The position numbers and the translations under genes are program-made. The notes beneath the pieces were generated by a model. The model was not told where the DNA came from. It saw nothing but the letters and a program-made list of their open reading frames with translations, and did no database searches. 64,000 bases of DNA, taken from Leucobacter aridicollis (GTDB lineage: Bacteria > Actinomycetota > Actinomycetes > Actinomycetales > Microbacteriaceae). Below, piece by piece: positions 9,445-18,738 of this stretch. The stretch spans positions 2,790,001 to 2,854,000 of the forward strand of contig NZ_CP075339.1 of assembly GCF_024399335.1 (NCBI RefSeq), given 5' to 3'. Every line of letters starts with the position of its first letter. Within the stretch, counting starts at the first letter, position 1.

Positions 9445-12030
9445 TTGCGCGCCAAAGAACTTGACACGCTACTCGCCCATGTACGCGCCAGAGAGACCGT
9501 TCGGCTCGTCGGCGGGCAGGAGCTTGGCAAGACGTCGCTACTCAACGACCTCGAGGCTTCCCTGGGCGCGCTCGGTTTCAACGTTCTGCGTATCGCAGCA
9601 GACCCGGCGCTCGCCTCTGTGAAGTACGGCGCGCTCAGGGAGTCGTGGTTCTCGTCAGATCGGTTCCACCAGACCAGCTCACCGGTTGAGGTCACTGCGT
9701 CCCTTACTGCAGAGCTCACTCGCACGACAAATTCCGTGCTTCTCCTCGACGACGCTGAGTGGCTCGACCTGGCCTCCACGCAAGCAATCGCCCCACTCAT
9801 GAATCGTGGCGCCGTCGCGGGGGTGCTAGCGTCAGCGCCCTTCAGACAGCTGAGCACTGAGCAACGCACTGCATCTCGTCTTATCAGGGCAGACGCCCGA
9901 GTAGAGCTACATTCGCTCAGTTTTGAGCAGGTCGGGGTGCTTGCTGAGAGCATTCTCGGGTCAGCTGTCAGCCCCGAGATTATTTCCGAGATCTTCTCAA
10001 TGTCATCTGGCATCACCGGGATTGCTGCTGACATTATTCGCGCCTCTCATGCGGCAAACCTCATCGACCCAGGGGCTGAAAAGTGGTCCTCACCACAGAG
10101 CCGCTTGTGGAGCGTTCACCTCGAGGAAAGCGTCGAGCGAGTGATCGCTGAGCTCTCTGACGAGGCATTCAGACTGCTCCACGCTTTGGCGCTCGCGGGC
10201 AGTCTCCCCGCAGAACGCGTGCACGCTTACGACCCCGCTTCAGCCATCATGCTCACCCACCGCGGACTTGTGACGATGTTCCGGGACCCACAGGGCGAGT
10301 CACGGATCTCGCCGCGCCCCGCGCTCATCACCGATTTTTTTAGACAGCGGCGGGCTGATGTGCTGCACCTTTCGGCATCAGACCTCTTGGAGGAACTCTC
10401 GCAGCTCCCGCCGGGAGGCCAATCGCCGCCTTCAGCGACCGGCAAGCACACAGGAGCCCGCACACCACACACGACGGCGCAAGAGACCCACAACGCGGGG
10501 CTCGCGCGTTACATTCGTGAAGAAGCAGAACAGCGGCTCGCGGTTGCAGCCCAAGACTGGCGACGACTCCCCAATCCGCCGCATGCAATCTCGTACCTCG
10601 ACGCGCTGGTCCAGGCGGGGGGCTACCCTGGCACCGCAGCAGAGGTCATCGAGCACACCCCCGATTCCTCCGAGAACGCCGTCGAGATGCTCCAGCTCGC
10701 ACTGCACGAACAGGCGTTAGCCACCCCCGGGCACCGCTCGAGCTCGCGCCACACTTCTGCCCTTCGCGCGCGTCACGCAGACTTCGCAGCGGCGCTTGAC
10801 GCTTTCGACATGTACACCGAATTCTCGAATGACGGCCTCACCGAACGTGTTCAAACGTGGCTCGCCAACCCCGGCGTCGACCCCGTTGGGTTCAGCCAGA
10901 CCATCGCTGAGTATGTCGACGCGTCGGCCGGCCGCATTTTCCCCATGGCTGAGGCACCCGACACCCCGGCAAGGATTCCGCTGCAGCGACTCATCGCGGA
11001 GCAGACACACCTCATGACAGTCGTTCGACACAGCGCGGTGGACGACTCTCTCGAGCGCCTGCTCGCCGATCCGATCAGCTTGCTCCCTGGCGACGATCCA
11101 GTGCCGTTTCTTGTCGACTCATACGTCAGGTCACAGATTCTCCTCGGCCTCGGCAGGCTCTCTGATGCGCGGTCGACGCTCAGCCAGGCACTTTCGGTTG
11201 GCAGTCTCGATCTTCGCTTCGCGGTGCTGTACGCGGCGATGCTGCGATGGTCTGCGTTTTTGCACTATCGCGACGGTCGCACCGACATCGCTCAGTCCCT
11301 CCTGAAAGAGAGTCGCACCTACCCAGAGCTGCGCGGCCCGATGCCCGGGATGCGACCTGAATTTGGCGACGCGCTCGAGGTGCTCTTTGAAGATGGGCCA
11401 CGCACAGCCAGCGAGGCGTTTCTCGCCGAGGCACGTGCCTGCTACGACCGGTCATTCGTCGACGCCAGCTGGTCGATGGCAAGGTTCGCGTTTCAGCTCA
11501 ACCCGAACGACGCCGCGTTAGATTTCCTCGACGAGCTCGCCGCGCTCCCTGCGTACGCCTGGTCGACCCGGTTGTCAACGTTCGCCAGAGCCGCGCTCAG
11601 ACAGGATCCCCAGATCTTTCTTTTCATCTCCCGCCTCACGACACTGTCTGAGATTGCCACTGCGGCGGACTTTCTCGACGATATCGAACAATCGCATCGA
11701 GACAACGGCGCACCTATCGACCCTGACTATGTGGAGGCCGTCGCGGAGGCGAGACAGGCCTTCCACATGTTCAAGGAGCCGCTGCCGCAAGGTCCGCGCC
11801 CGGAACGGCGGCCGGCGGTGGAGTCGCTCACACCCCGGGAGCTCGAGATAGCGCCGCTTACTGCCACGCTCAGCAATCGCGAGATTGCTGATCGACTCAC
11901 CCTCAGCATCCGCACCGTTGAGAACCACATCGCCCGATCGATGAAGAAGCTCGGCCTGTCATCCCGGCGAGAGCTGAGTACTGCACTCCCGTCATCCGCT
12001 ATTGCGGCGGCGGGTACGGCTAACGACTGA
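9445..12030 (+). CDS. Large LuxR-family regulator with N-terminal P-loop ATPase domain
   Basis: 861 residues. An N-terminal STAND/AAA-like ATPase has Walker A GGQELGKT (23-30) and Walker B VLLLDDAEW (about 100). A long helical middle follows, and a C-terminal LuxR helix-turn-helix (about 791-845) with LTPRELEI, SNREIADRL and SIRTVENHIARSMKKL. The plan resembles MalT/LAL regulators, usually activators triggered by a bound ligand. The TTG start has AAAGGGG about nine bases upstream. The target is unknown. A related regulator is at 27551-29968. Confidence 0.85.
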   Translation: MRAKELDTLLAHVRARETVRLVGGQELGKTSLLNDLEASLGALGFNVLRIAADPALASVKYGALRESWFSSDRFHQTSSPVEVTASLTAELTRTTNSVLLLDDAEWLDLASTQAIAPLMNRGAVAGVLASAPFRQLSTEQRTASRLIRADARVELHSLSFEQVGVLAESILGSAVSPEIISEIFSMSSGITGIAADIIRASHAANLIDPGAEKWSSPQSRLWSVHLEESVERVIAELSDEAFRLLHALALAGSLPAERVHAYDPASAIMLTHRGLVTMFRDPQGESRISPRPALITDFFRQRRADVLHLSASDLLEELSQLPPGGQSPPSATGKHTGARTPHTTAQETHNAGLARYIREEAEQRLAVAAQDWRRLPNPPHAISYLDALVQAGGYPGTAAEVIEHTPDSSENAVEMLQLALHEQALATPGHRSSSRHTSALRARHADFAAALDAFDMYTEFSNDGLTERVQTWLANPGVDPVGFSQTIAEYVDASAGRIFPMAEAPDTPARIPLQRLIAEQTHLMTVVRHSAVDDSLERLLADPISLLPGDDPVPFLVDSYVRSQILLGLGRLSDARSTLSQALSVGSLDLRFAVLYAAMLRWSAFLHYRDGRTDIAQSLLKESRTYPELRGPMPGMRPEFGDALEVLFEDGPRTASEAFLAEARACYDRSFVDASWSMARFAFQLNPNDAALDFLDELAALPAYAWSTRLSTFARAALRQDPQIFLFISRLTTLSEIATAADFLDDIEQSHRDNGAPIDPDYVEAVAEARQAFHMFKEPLPQGPRPERRPAVESLTPRELEIAPLTATLSNREIADRLTLSIRTVENHIARSMKKLGLSSRRELSTALPSSAIAAAGTAND

Positions 12031-12456
12031 GGGCCGTTACCCCTATTCGCGTGAGATTTGCACCTAAATACTCATAATTGACAGCTGTGCGGAGTGATTT
12101 CACTACTTAAGAGTCGGTTTTCGACACCCAATATCACTCAAAGCACTCCCGAAGCCGCCGGAACTCAAGTACTGTTTCATTAGTCCCGGTGATTCTCACT
12201 GTAGGACTTCTCACCCACATCAATGATGACGGTACCTTCCCCCAATGTGGTATCAGGTGAGATAGGTCTGGTGTGTGGGGAGTGGGCTTCCCCCCATCGC
12301 TTCCCCCAAATATTGCGACTCTCCACACACCACACCATTCCCCCTCGACGTTCCGGCCGTAACTGCCACGGGCCCGCATGAAGGCTAGCTGTCAACGGCC
12401 ACGGCTGCCGGTTGCTTCAACGTGCTGCGATCGTCACGCGTGAGCATCTGGAATGT
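12031..12456. other. 426-base non-coding region
   Basis: Lies between the LuxR regulator and the convergent FAD oxidoreductase. AT-richer than its surroundings, notably the first 150 bases. It contains an inverted repeat (12269-12332) and several GTGAGA/TCTCAC hexamers (about 12051, 12189, 12209, 12255). Short open frames here have no ribosome site and no family features. It may hold a small RNA or regulator sites. Confidence 0.45.
12269..12332. repeat. Imperfect 15-base inverted repeat, possible RNA hairpin
   Basis: TGGTGTGTGGGGAGT (12269-12283) and ACTCTCCACACACCA (12318-12332) are complementary except for one position and enclose 34 bases, themselves C/G-run rich. Could be a terminator for the LuxR gene (no T-run follows), a regulator site or a small RNA. 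Confidence 0.55.
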
Positions 12457-13923
12457 CTAGCCGCCGAAAGCGAGCGATGGCACATCGAGTCCATACTCAC
12501 GGCGCAGCGCCGACTTCGCCGCATACCAGCCAGCGAGGCCGTGTACGCCAGGTCCCGGCGCCGTCGATGACGAGCACAGGTACACGCCCTTCGTTGGCGT
12601 ACGCCATGGCTCACTGCCAAGGACAGGCCGCGCGACAAGCTGACGGAGTGACACCTGCCCCGCACTAAAGTCACCACCGACGTAGTTTCGGTTCTCGCGC
12701 CCGAGTTCCGCGGCAGTCGTCATCCGAACCGCTGAGACACGATCACGCACCCCCGGCGCAAAGCGCTCGAGTTGCGACAGCACTGTCTCGGTCACGTCGG
12801 CAGTTGAGCCACTTGGCACGTGGGTGTAGGTCGTCACCGCGTGCACGCCACCGGGATTCCGCCCGGGATCACAGCCCGCCGGCTGCGCAACGAGCACGTA
12901 TGGACGTGCGGCGTGGCGTCCGCGCGCGACCTCCGCTTCGGCGGCGACGATCTCAGCCCGAGTGCCGCCGAGGTGCACGGTCGGCGCCTGTTCGACGCGC
13001 GCGTCGCGCCACGGGATCGGGCCGTCAAGCACAAGGTCAAGTTTGGCTGCGGCGTTGCCGTACCTGAACCCCATCAATCGCTTCCGATACCCACTCGGCA
13101 ACGCGTCACCGGCGATCTCCACAAGCCCTCGAGCTGACGTGTCGAAAAGTTTGACTTCGAAGCCTGCCAACTCGTCGAGATGTGCAATCCGCCTGCCGAG
13201 TTCAATACGGCCACCGTGCATCAAAAGATCTGCGGCGAGCGCGTCGGTGATGGCCTGCGAGCCTCCGACGGGCACCGGCCAGCCCGAAGCGTGACCGAGC
13301 GCACCGAGCACGAACGCTACGCCCGCGTGTGTGAGCGCGGGCAATCTGCCAATACTGTGCGCTGCGACTCCAGTGACAAGCGCCGGGGCGTGCTCTTCGC
13401 GGAACCGCAAGTCCCAGAGCGGGGTGCCCTGTTCAAGCGTTCGCACGCCAAACGCAGCAGCAGCGAGGAGATCGCTTGGCCACCGAAGCACAGGCCCGCC
13501 AAGAGCAACGTCAAGCACACCGTCGAGGCGTTCAAGGAGGGGCTTGTAGAGCCGCGCGTATGCGGCGCCGTCGCGGCCAAGCTCGCTCGCCGTGCGCTCG
13601 ATGTCACGGTATGCGACGGCGGCGGTACTCCCAGCAGTGCCGTCGAGGGGATGCGCGTAGGAGGCGTCGGGTACGACGAAGTTCATCCGTCTGGTCAGCT
13701 CGAACTCTCGGAAGAAACCGGTTGCGAGCGCCATTGGGTGGATCGCCGAGCACACGTCGTGCACAACTCCAAGGGTGACGTGTGAAAGCGTTCGGGCGCC
13801 TCCACCCAGGCTCTCCATTGCTTCGAAGAGCGTAACGGGGATCCCTGCACGCGCAAGCGTCACCGCGGCTGCCAGGCCGTTCGGCCCTGAGCCGACGACC
13901 GCTGCTCCGAGTGAGGGTTGCAT
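12457..13923 (-). CDS. Phytoene-desaturase-like NAD(P)/FAD-dependent oxidoreductase
   Basis: 488 residues. The N terminus AVVGSGPNGLAAAVTLARAG is a Rossmann dinucleotide-binding motif followed by the acidic end of strand two (LFEA). The C-terminal block YLCSSSTAPGPGVHGLAGW matches the FAD-contact motif of the amine-oxidase/phytoene dehydrogenase superfamily. Substrate unknown. No carotenoid synthase genes are near, so carotenoid work is unlikely to be shown here. It follows the desaturase gene by 32 bases and is probably co-transcribed with it. Confidence 0.85.
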   Translation of the reverse strand: MQPSLGAAVVGSGPNGLAAAVTLARAGIPVTLFEAMESLGGGARTLSHVTLGVVHDVCSAIHPMALATGFFREFELTRRMNFVVPDASYAHPLDGTAGSTAAVAYRDIERTASELGRDGAAYARLYKPLLERLDGVLDVALGGPVLRWPSDLLAAAAFGVRTLEQGTPLWDLRFREEHAPALVTGVAAHSIGRLPALTHAGVAFVLGALGHASGWPVPVGGSQAITDALAADLLMHGGRIELGRRIAHLDELAGFEVKLFDTSARGLVEIAGDALPSGYRKRLMGFRYGNAAAKLDLVLDGPIPWRDARVEQAPTVHLGGTRAEIVAAEAEVARGRHAARPYVLVAQPAGCDPGRNPGGVHAVTTYTHVPSGSTADVTETVLSQLERFAPGVRDRVSAVRMTTAAELGRENRNYVGGDFSAGQVSLRQLVARPVLGSEPWRTPTKGVYLCSSSTAPGPGVHGLAGWYAAKSALRREYGLDVPSLAFGG

Positions 13924-13955
13924 GCTCCCGAGTGTAGTGCGGGAGGCTTACCTGG

Positions 13956-15059
13956 TCAGGCTTTCCGGTAGGTCGCCGTAATCGGGCACTCGAATGGGTC
14001 ACGCGCGGCAAGTCCGACGCGGTTCAAGTACTGAATCACGATCGCGTAGGAGCGGAGCAACGAGGTTTCGGTGTAGGGAACGCCAAGCTTCTCGCAGTGC
14101 TCCCGCACAAGCACGCGTACCTTTGAGAGATTCGGTCGCGCCATACTGGGGAACAGGTGGTGCTCGACCTGGTAGTTCAAGCCCCCCATGAGTGAGGTCG
14201 CCCACCAGCCGCCGCGAATGTTCCGCGACGTGCGCACCTGCTTCGAGAAGAAATCGAGCTTCGCGTCGTGAGCGATGACAGGCATGCCTTTGTGGTTCGG
14301 AGCGAACGACGCACCCATGTAGACGCCGAACACTGCGAGCTGCACGCCGATGAACGCGAATGCCATCCCGATGGGCAGAAACATAAACACTGGCACGAGG
14401 ATCAGCGCGAAGCGGGCGACGATGATTGAAAGCTCAATCCACCGACCCTTCACGGGCCCTCGCTGCAGCAGGTAGACGATGGAGTGACGGTGCAGGTTCA
14501 GCCCTTCGAGCGTGAGCAGCGGGAAGAACAGCCAGCCCTGGCGTTGCGTCAGAAACCGAATGAATCCGCGCGCCTTCACCGCGTCTTCTTCAATGAACGA
14601 GATCGTGTCGATCTCGATGTCTGGGTCCTTACCCACCCGGTTCGGGTTGGCGTGATGCCGTGTGTGCTTGGAGTCCCACCACGCATAACTCATGCCGATG
14701 CTCGCTGCGAGAACGCGCGCAAGCCTGTCGTTGGAGGGCCCGCTCGAGAGGATCTGCCTGTGAGCTGCCTCGTGAGTCAGAAATGCGACCTGGGTGAAGA
14801 GCAGGGCATAGGCCGCAGCCATCAGCAACTGGAACCAGGAGTCTCCAAGCAGGATCGATCCGGCGGTCGTCGCGACGAGACCGACCAGAATTGCAACTCC
14901 TACAAGCGCATAAAACCAGGGGGTACGCGCAAAGAGGCCGGACTCCCGCGCGATCTGCGAGAGCGTCGTGTATGCCTTCGCGACAGGTGGGAAGTCCTCC
15001 GCTCGCGCTCTCGTGTAGCGGAGCGGGCCGAGGCCCTCGAGCGTGGGGGTAACGGTCAT
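13956..15059 (-). CDS. Membrane fatty-acid (acyl-CoA) desaturase
   Basis: Di-iron integral membrane desaturase that puts double bonds into acyl chains. With the ATG at 15059 it is 367 residues. Three histidine boxes are HEAAH (96-100), HTRHH (132-136) and QVEHH (297-301), with membrane helices at about 50-95 and 210-255. QxxHH in the third box is seen in front-end and some delta-9 bacterial desaturases. The frame stays open to a TTG at 15113 and a GTG at 15074; no candidate has a strong ribosome site, so the start is uncertain. Heads an operon with the FAD oxidoreductase. Confidence 0.88.
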   Translation of the reverse strand: MTVTPTLEGLGPLRYTRARAEDFPPVAKAYTTLSQIARESGLFARTPWFYALVGVAILVGLVATTAGSILLGDSWFQLLMAAAYALLFTQVAFLTHEAAHRQILSSGPSNDRLARVLAASIGMSYAWWDSKHTRHHANPNRVGKDPDIEIDTISFIEEDAVKARGFIRFLTQRQGWLFFPLLTLEGLNLHRHSIVYLLQRGPVKGRWIELSIIVARFALILVPVFMFLPIGMAFAFIGVQLAVFGVYMGASFAPNHKGMPVIAHDAKLDFFSKQVRTSRNIRGGWWATSLMGGLNYQVEHHLFPSMARPNLSKVRVLVREHCEKLGVPYTETSLLRSYAIVIQYLNRVGLAARDPFECPITATYRKA

Positions 15060-15239
15060 CGTCAAGATCAGCACCCATTCGGTTGCGAGTTGCCGGGAAG
15101 CCACTCTGGTCAAGCCACGGGCAGTTGCCGATCGCTTCGCTCACACTATCCGGCCAACCATGCGAAGTGCCGTACATGCCGTGCTTCCTGGGCGGATACG
15201 GAGGAAGCAGGAAAAGTTCGAACCGCTACACTTACATTC

Positions 15240-15836
15240 GTGTCAGACGATTCCGCACCTCAGCCTGCGTTCCGAAGCCTCGACTGGCCGCTACAGACTG
15301 AGCGCTTGTCGCTGCGGCCTGCCGAGCTCTCAGACGCCGAAGCTCTCTGGGCACACAGGCAGCTCCCTGAGGTCGGCAAGTGGCTAGGGTGGCATCCTGT
15401 CGACCACGCAGACTGGATTGCGACATACCCGGAGAAATACCTCAACTGCCTCGTCGTCGAGCTCGACGGACGGATTATCGGCGACGTCATGCTCGCCGCC
15501 GGAGACGGCTGGGGCCAGCGTGAGGTGCGCGACCAAGCGACGGGCGTGCAGGCCGAGCTTGGCTGGACGTTCTCCCCCGATGTCGTCGGTCAGGGGTTCG
15601 CCACTGAGGCCGTTCGTGCGGTGATCGAAGTCTGCTTTACGCAGCTCGGGCTGCGCCGCGTCGAGGCTGGGGCCTTCGCAGACAACGCGCCGTCATGGCG
15701 CCTCATGGAGCGCGTTGGAATGCGCCGTGAGTCGTACTCAGTTCGCGAGTCGCTGCACCGCGATCTTGGATGGATCGACGGTGTCCTGTACGCGCTCCTC
15801 GCTGACGAGTGGGCAGTTCAGAACCAACGACCGTAA
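15240..15836 (+). CDS. GNAT acetyltransferase, RimJ/RimL type
   Basis: 198 residues from GTG at 15240. LQTERLSLRPAELSDAEALW opens the fold, FSPDVVGQGFATEAVRAVI is the acetyl-CoA-binding V/RxxGxG/A region, and DNAPSWRLMERVGMRRE is the conserved C-terminal block of the RimJ/RimL group. The substrate is not predictable. The open frame extends far upstream antisense to the desaturase, but only the part from 15240 has family features. Confidence 0.86.
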   Translation: MSDDSAPQPAFRSLDWPLQTERLSLRPAELSDAEALWAHRQLPEVGKWLGWHPVDHADWIATYPEKYLNCLVVELDGRIIGDVMLAAGDGWGQREVRDQATGVQAELGWTFSPDVVGQGFATEAVRAVIEVCFTQLGLRRVEAGAFADNAPSWRLMERVGMRRESYSVRESLHRDLGWIDGVLYALLADEWAVQNQRP

Positions 15837-15906
15837 CTGGAGACGTCGCTGTGGCGGCTCCCGCTTCACAGACCGTTGCACCGTGTCTTGAGAGGACCCG
15901 ATAGCT

Positions 15907-17391
15907 ATGCCCGCCGCACAACCCATCGCCTCTCCGACGACACTGCAGGCGCTGCGCTCGCCCCGCCTACTCCTCCGCGAGGCCCTCGCCGGCCTAGTTG
16001 TCGCGCTCGCGCTGATCCCTGAGGCAATCGCTTTCTCGGTCATTGCCGGCGTCGACCCAAAGGTCGGTCTGTTCTCCTCCTTTGTCATGGCGGTCTCGAT
16101 CGCGTTTCTTGGCGGCAGGCCCGCCATGATCACCGCCGCGACGGGAGCAGTCGCCCTCGTGATCGCCCCGGTGATGCGCGACCACGGGTTTGACTATTTC
16201 ATCGCCACTGTTCTGCTTGCGGGCATTTTGCAGATTGGGCTCGCAGCCCTCGGAGTCGCGAAGCTCATGCGGTTCATCCCACGTAGCGTCATGGTTGGCT
16301 TCGTGAATGCGCTCGCGCTGCTCGTGTTCGGCGCGCAGCTTCCCGAGCTCATCGGAGTTCCCTGGGCCGTGTACCCGCTCGTGGCCGCGGGAATCGTCAT
16401 CATGGTGCTCATGCCGAAGATCACGAAGGCGGTCCCTGCACCACTCGTATCGGTGATCATCATCACCGCCGCGGCCGCCGTTCTCGCGATCAACGTACCA
16501 ACGGTCGGTGACAAAGGCGACCTGCCCGATAGCCTCCCCGAGTTCTTCTTCCCGCACGTTCCCCTGACATGGGAGACGCTCAGCATCATCGGTCCTTTCG
16601 CGCTCGGCATGGCGCTCGTTGGGCTTATGGAGTCGCTCCTCACGGCGAAGCTCGTCGATGACATCACCGACACCCCCTCAAACAAGACGCGCGAGACCTG
16701 GGCGCAGGGCGTCGCGAACCTGCTCGCCGGGATGTTTGGCGGGATGGGCGGCTGCGCGGTCGTCGGGCAGACCATGATCAACGTGAAGGTGTCTGGTGCC
16801 CGCACCCGCGTCTCTACCTTCCTCGCGGGCGCGTTCCTCCTGATCCTGATCCTCGTGCTCGGCGACCTCGTCTCCCTCATCCCGATGGCTGCGCTCGTCG
16901 CTGTGATGATCATGGTGTCCGTTGCCGCGTTCGATTGGCACTCGATCGCCCCGAGCACGCTCCGCAGGCTTCCAAAGAGTGAGACGTTTGTAATGGTGGC
17001 GACAGTCGCCGTCGTGCTCGCAACCCACAACCTTGCGATCGGCGTGATCGCCGGGGTCGTCGTTGCAGCGGTGCTCTTCGTCCGCCGCGTCGCGCACGTC
17101 GTCGCTGTCGAGCGTGAACCCGGTGACGAGTCCGTCACCTACCGTGTCACGGGAGAGCTGTTCTTCGCTTCGAGCAACGACCTCACGACGATGTTCAACT
17201 ACACGGGTGACCCGCCGCGCGTCATCATCGATATGAGCGCGGCACACGTCTGGGACGCCTCCTCGGTCGCCGCGCTCGACGCGATCACGACGAAGTACGC
17301 GCGGCGCGGCGCGACGGTCGAGCTTGTCGGCATGAACGCGGCGACGCGCACCCTGCACGAGCGCCTGTCGGGCGGCCTCGGGGTCGAGTAG
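15907..17391 (+). CDS. SulP-family anion permease with C-terminal STAS domain
   Basis: 494 residues. The N-terminal ~390 form many hydrophobic helices, starting LLREALAGLVVALALIPEAI, the hallmark of the SulP family (sulfate, bicarbonate or other anions). A STAS domain follows (about 400-494), with FNYTGDPPRVIIDMSAAHVW. The helix region contains AGMFGGMGGCAVVGQT, a conserved core segment. The ion transported cannot be told; sulfate or bicarbonate are usual. Single gene, ATG start with GAGAGGA upstream. Confidence 0.88.
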   Translation: MPAAQPIASPTTLQALRSPRLLLREALAGLVVALALIPEAIAFSVIAGVDPKVGLFSSFVMAVSIAFLGGRPAMITAATGAVALVIAPVMRDHGFDYFIATVLLAGILQIGLAALGVAKLMRFIPRSVMVGFVNALALLVFGAQLPELIGVPWAVYPLVAAGIVIMVLMPKITKAVPAPLVSVIIITAAAAVLAINVPTVGDKGDLPDSLPEFFFPHVPLTWETLSIIGPFALGMALVGLMESLLTAKLVDDITDTPSNKTRETWAQGVANLLAGMFGGMGGCAVVGQTMINVKVSGARTRVSTFLAGAFLLILILVLGDLVSLIPMAALVAVMIMVSVAAFDWHSIAPSTLRRLPKSETFVMVATVAVVLATHNLAIGVIAGVVVAAVLFVRRVAHVVAVEREPGDESVTYRVTGELFFASSNDLTTMFNYTGDPPRVIIDMSAAHVWDASSVAALDAITTKYARRGATVELVGMNAATRTLHERLSGGLGVE

Positions 17392-17469
17392 AACCGTGGT
17401 CCGGCCGCATCTGGCGGCTCCCCCGGTTCGGGGCGTGCAGAGAACTGCGAGGCCGTGCTGCTGCGGGAG

Positions 17470-18030
17470 TCAGCGGGCGAGTTCCGTGGCCGCGCCTCGC
17501 GCTCTCACTTCCCGCTTCGTCGGCATCGGGCACGCAACCTGACCGCTCAGACGCCAGACGAGCGCGACCGCGGTGAGGATCAGCGCCGCGACGGCGAGCA
17601 CCGGTTGGAGCGGCGCGAACCAGCTCATCGCGCCAGAGTAGCCGAGCGCGATGAGGGCGATCTTGTTGCACACCGGGCACCCAACCGCGAACCAGGTAAG
17701 TACACCGCCGGCGAGGCCCATGCGCGTGCTCCTGCGCTCTGTCGGGATCTCGGTGACTCCGCCCGTCCCCGCGGGCCGCATGTAGGTCGCGGTGAGCAGG
17801 CCAACTCCGATCGCGGTCAGGATCCACACCGGGTAGTTCCACCACACTGTCTCAATCTCCCGAGCAAACCACGGATTCGGGATCAGCACAGTCGCGACCC
17901 CGACAAGCACGGCGAATGCGATGGCGACCCCGGCCGCGACGAACACCTGCCGCGGCCCCCAGGCGCGCAGCGCCCGCAGCGCGAGCTCACCCCGCTGACG
18001 CATTGCGCTAACGTTCCTGCCCCTACTCAC
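17470..18030 (-). CDS. Membrane protein with intramembrane Cys-Pro-Val-Cys motif
   Basis: 186 residues with about four membrane helices (about 28-48, 67-83, 103-130, 140-160). VGCPVCNKIALIALGYSG lies at the edge of the third helix and offers a CxxC redox or metal pair facing the membrane. No named family is recognised. The gene is divergent from a thioredoxin gene, which suggests, but does not prove, that thioredoxin or a related protein exchanges electrons with this CxxC. GTG at 18030 with GGAAGGA nine bases upstream; ATG at 18003 is an alternative. Confidence 0.7.
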   Translation of the reverse strand: MSRGRNVSAMRQRGELALRALRAWGPRQVFVAAGVAIAFAVLVGVATVLIPNPWFAREIETVWWNYPVWILTAIGVGLLTATYMRPAGTGGVTEIPTERRSTRMGLAGGVLTWFAVGCPVCNKIALIALGYSGAMSWFAPLQPVLAVAALILTAVALVWRLSGQVACPMPTKREVRARGAATELAR

Positions 18031-18262
18031 CTGACCGATCCTTCCCCGCCGGTTGCCGCGACGGACTCACCGAGCCGCGGGACGGCCCGAGCGCTCGACA
18101 GCGTTGCTGAGTAATGTACGCGGGCCGAGCTTGAATACTCCTGTGCGGGGCGAGCGCGCACGGTTTAGCCGTCCGAGAACACCGCTCCCCAGCGCGGCCG
18201 GCTGCCGCGTACGCTGGAAGGAACAGAGAGGGGACCGGCGAGATTCCTCGCCGCCAAGCACT

Positions 18263-18661
18263 ATGACTACAGTCGAAATCACCAAAGACAACCTCGAGCA
18301 GACCATCGGCACGGACGGGATCGTTCTCCTTGATTTCTGGGCTGCCTGGTGCGGGCCGTGCCGGTCGTTCGCCCCGGTCTTCGAGACCGCGTCCGAGGCG
18401 AACTCAGACATCGTATTCGGCAAGATCGACACCGAAGCCGAGCAGGAGCTCGCGGGCATGTTCGGCATCACCTCGATTCCGACGATCATGGCGTTCCGCG
18501 ACGGTATCAACGTGTTCGCGCAGGCCGGAGCGTTGCCCGCGCCAACGCTCGACCAGCTCATCGATGCCGTTCGCGGCCTCGATATGGACGACGTTCGGGC
18601 GCAGCTCGCGAAGCAGACCGAGGGCGAACCTACCGTCGTGCCCGAAACCGACGCGCATTAA
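18263..18661 (+). CDS. Thioredoxin
   Basis: 132 residues. The WCGPC active site is at 29-33, the FWAAW strand precedes it, and the cis-proline loop SIPTIMAF is at 71-78, as in thioredoxin. An extra C-terminal tail of about 25 residues is charged and without motif. The ATG at 18263 fits the fold start; the longer open frame upstream has no family features. Divergent from the CPVC membrane protein. Confidence 0.92.
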   Translation: MTTVEITKDNLEQTIGTDGIVLLDFWAAWCGPCRSFAPVFETASEANSDIVFGKIDTEAEQELAGMFGITSIPTIMAFRDGINVFAQAGALPAPTLDQLIDAVRGLDMDDVRAQLAKQTEGEPTVVPETDAH

Positions 18662-18668
18662 TCCAGCC

Positions 18669-18704
18669 GCGCAGGTCGGGTCGGCGAACCGCCACGACCT
18701 GCGC
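18669..18704. terminator. Hairpin between convergent genes
   Basis: GCGCAGGTCG and CGACCTGCGC form perfect ten-base arms (18669-18678, 18695-18704) between the thioredoxin and metal permease stops. No clear T-run; a bidirectional terminator is likely. Confidence 0.55.
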
Positions 18705-18738
18705 GTGCGCCCCGTCACCGACAGGTTCGGCGGGTGCG

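Noticed and set aside
12134..12395. Short minus-strand open frames in the non-coding block
   Set aside because: No ribosome site, composition not coding-like, and they cross the inverted repeat.
13956..15113. TTG at 15113 as the desaturase start
   Set aside because: No ribosome site and the added residues do not match the family; ATG at 15059 preferred, though still uncertain.
18053..18262. N-terminal extension of thioredoxin
   Set aside because: The extra 70 residues are Arg/Pro-rich with no family match, and the divergent promoter must lie there.
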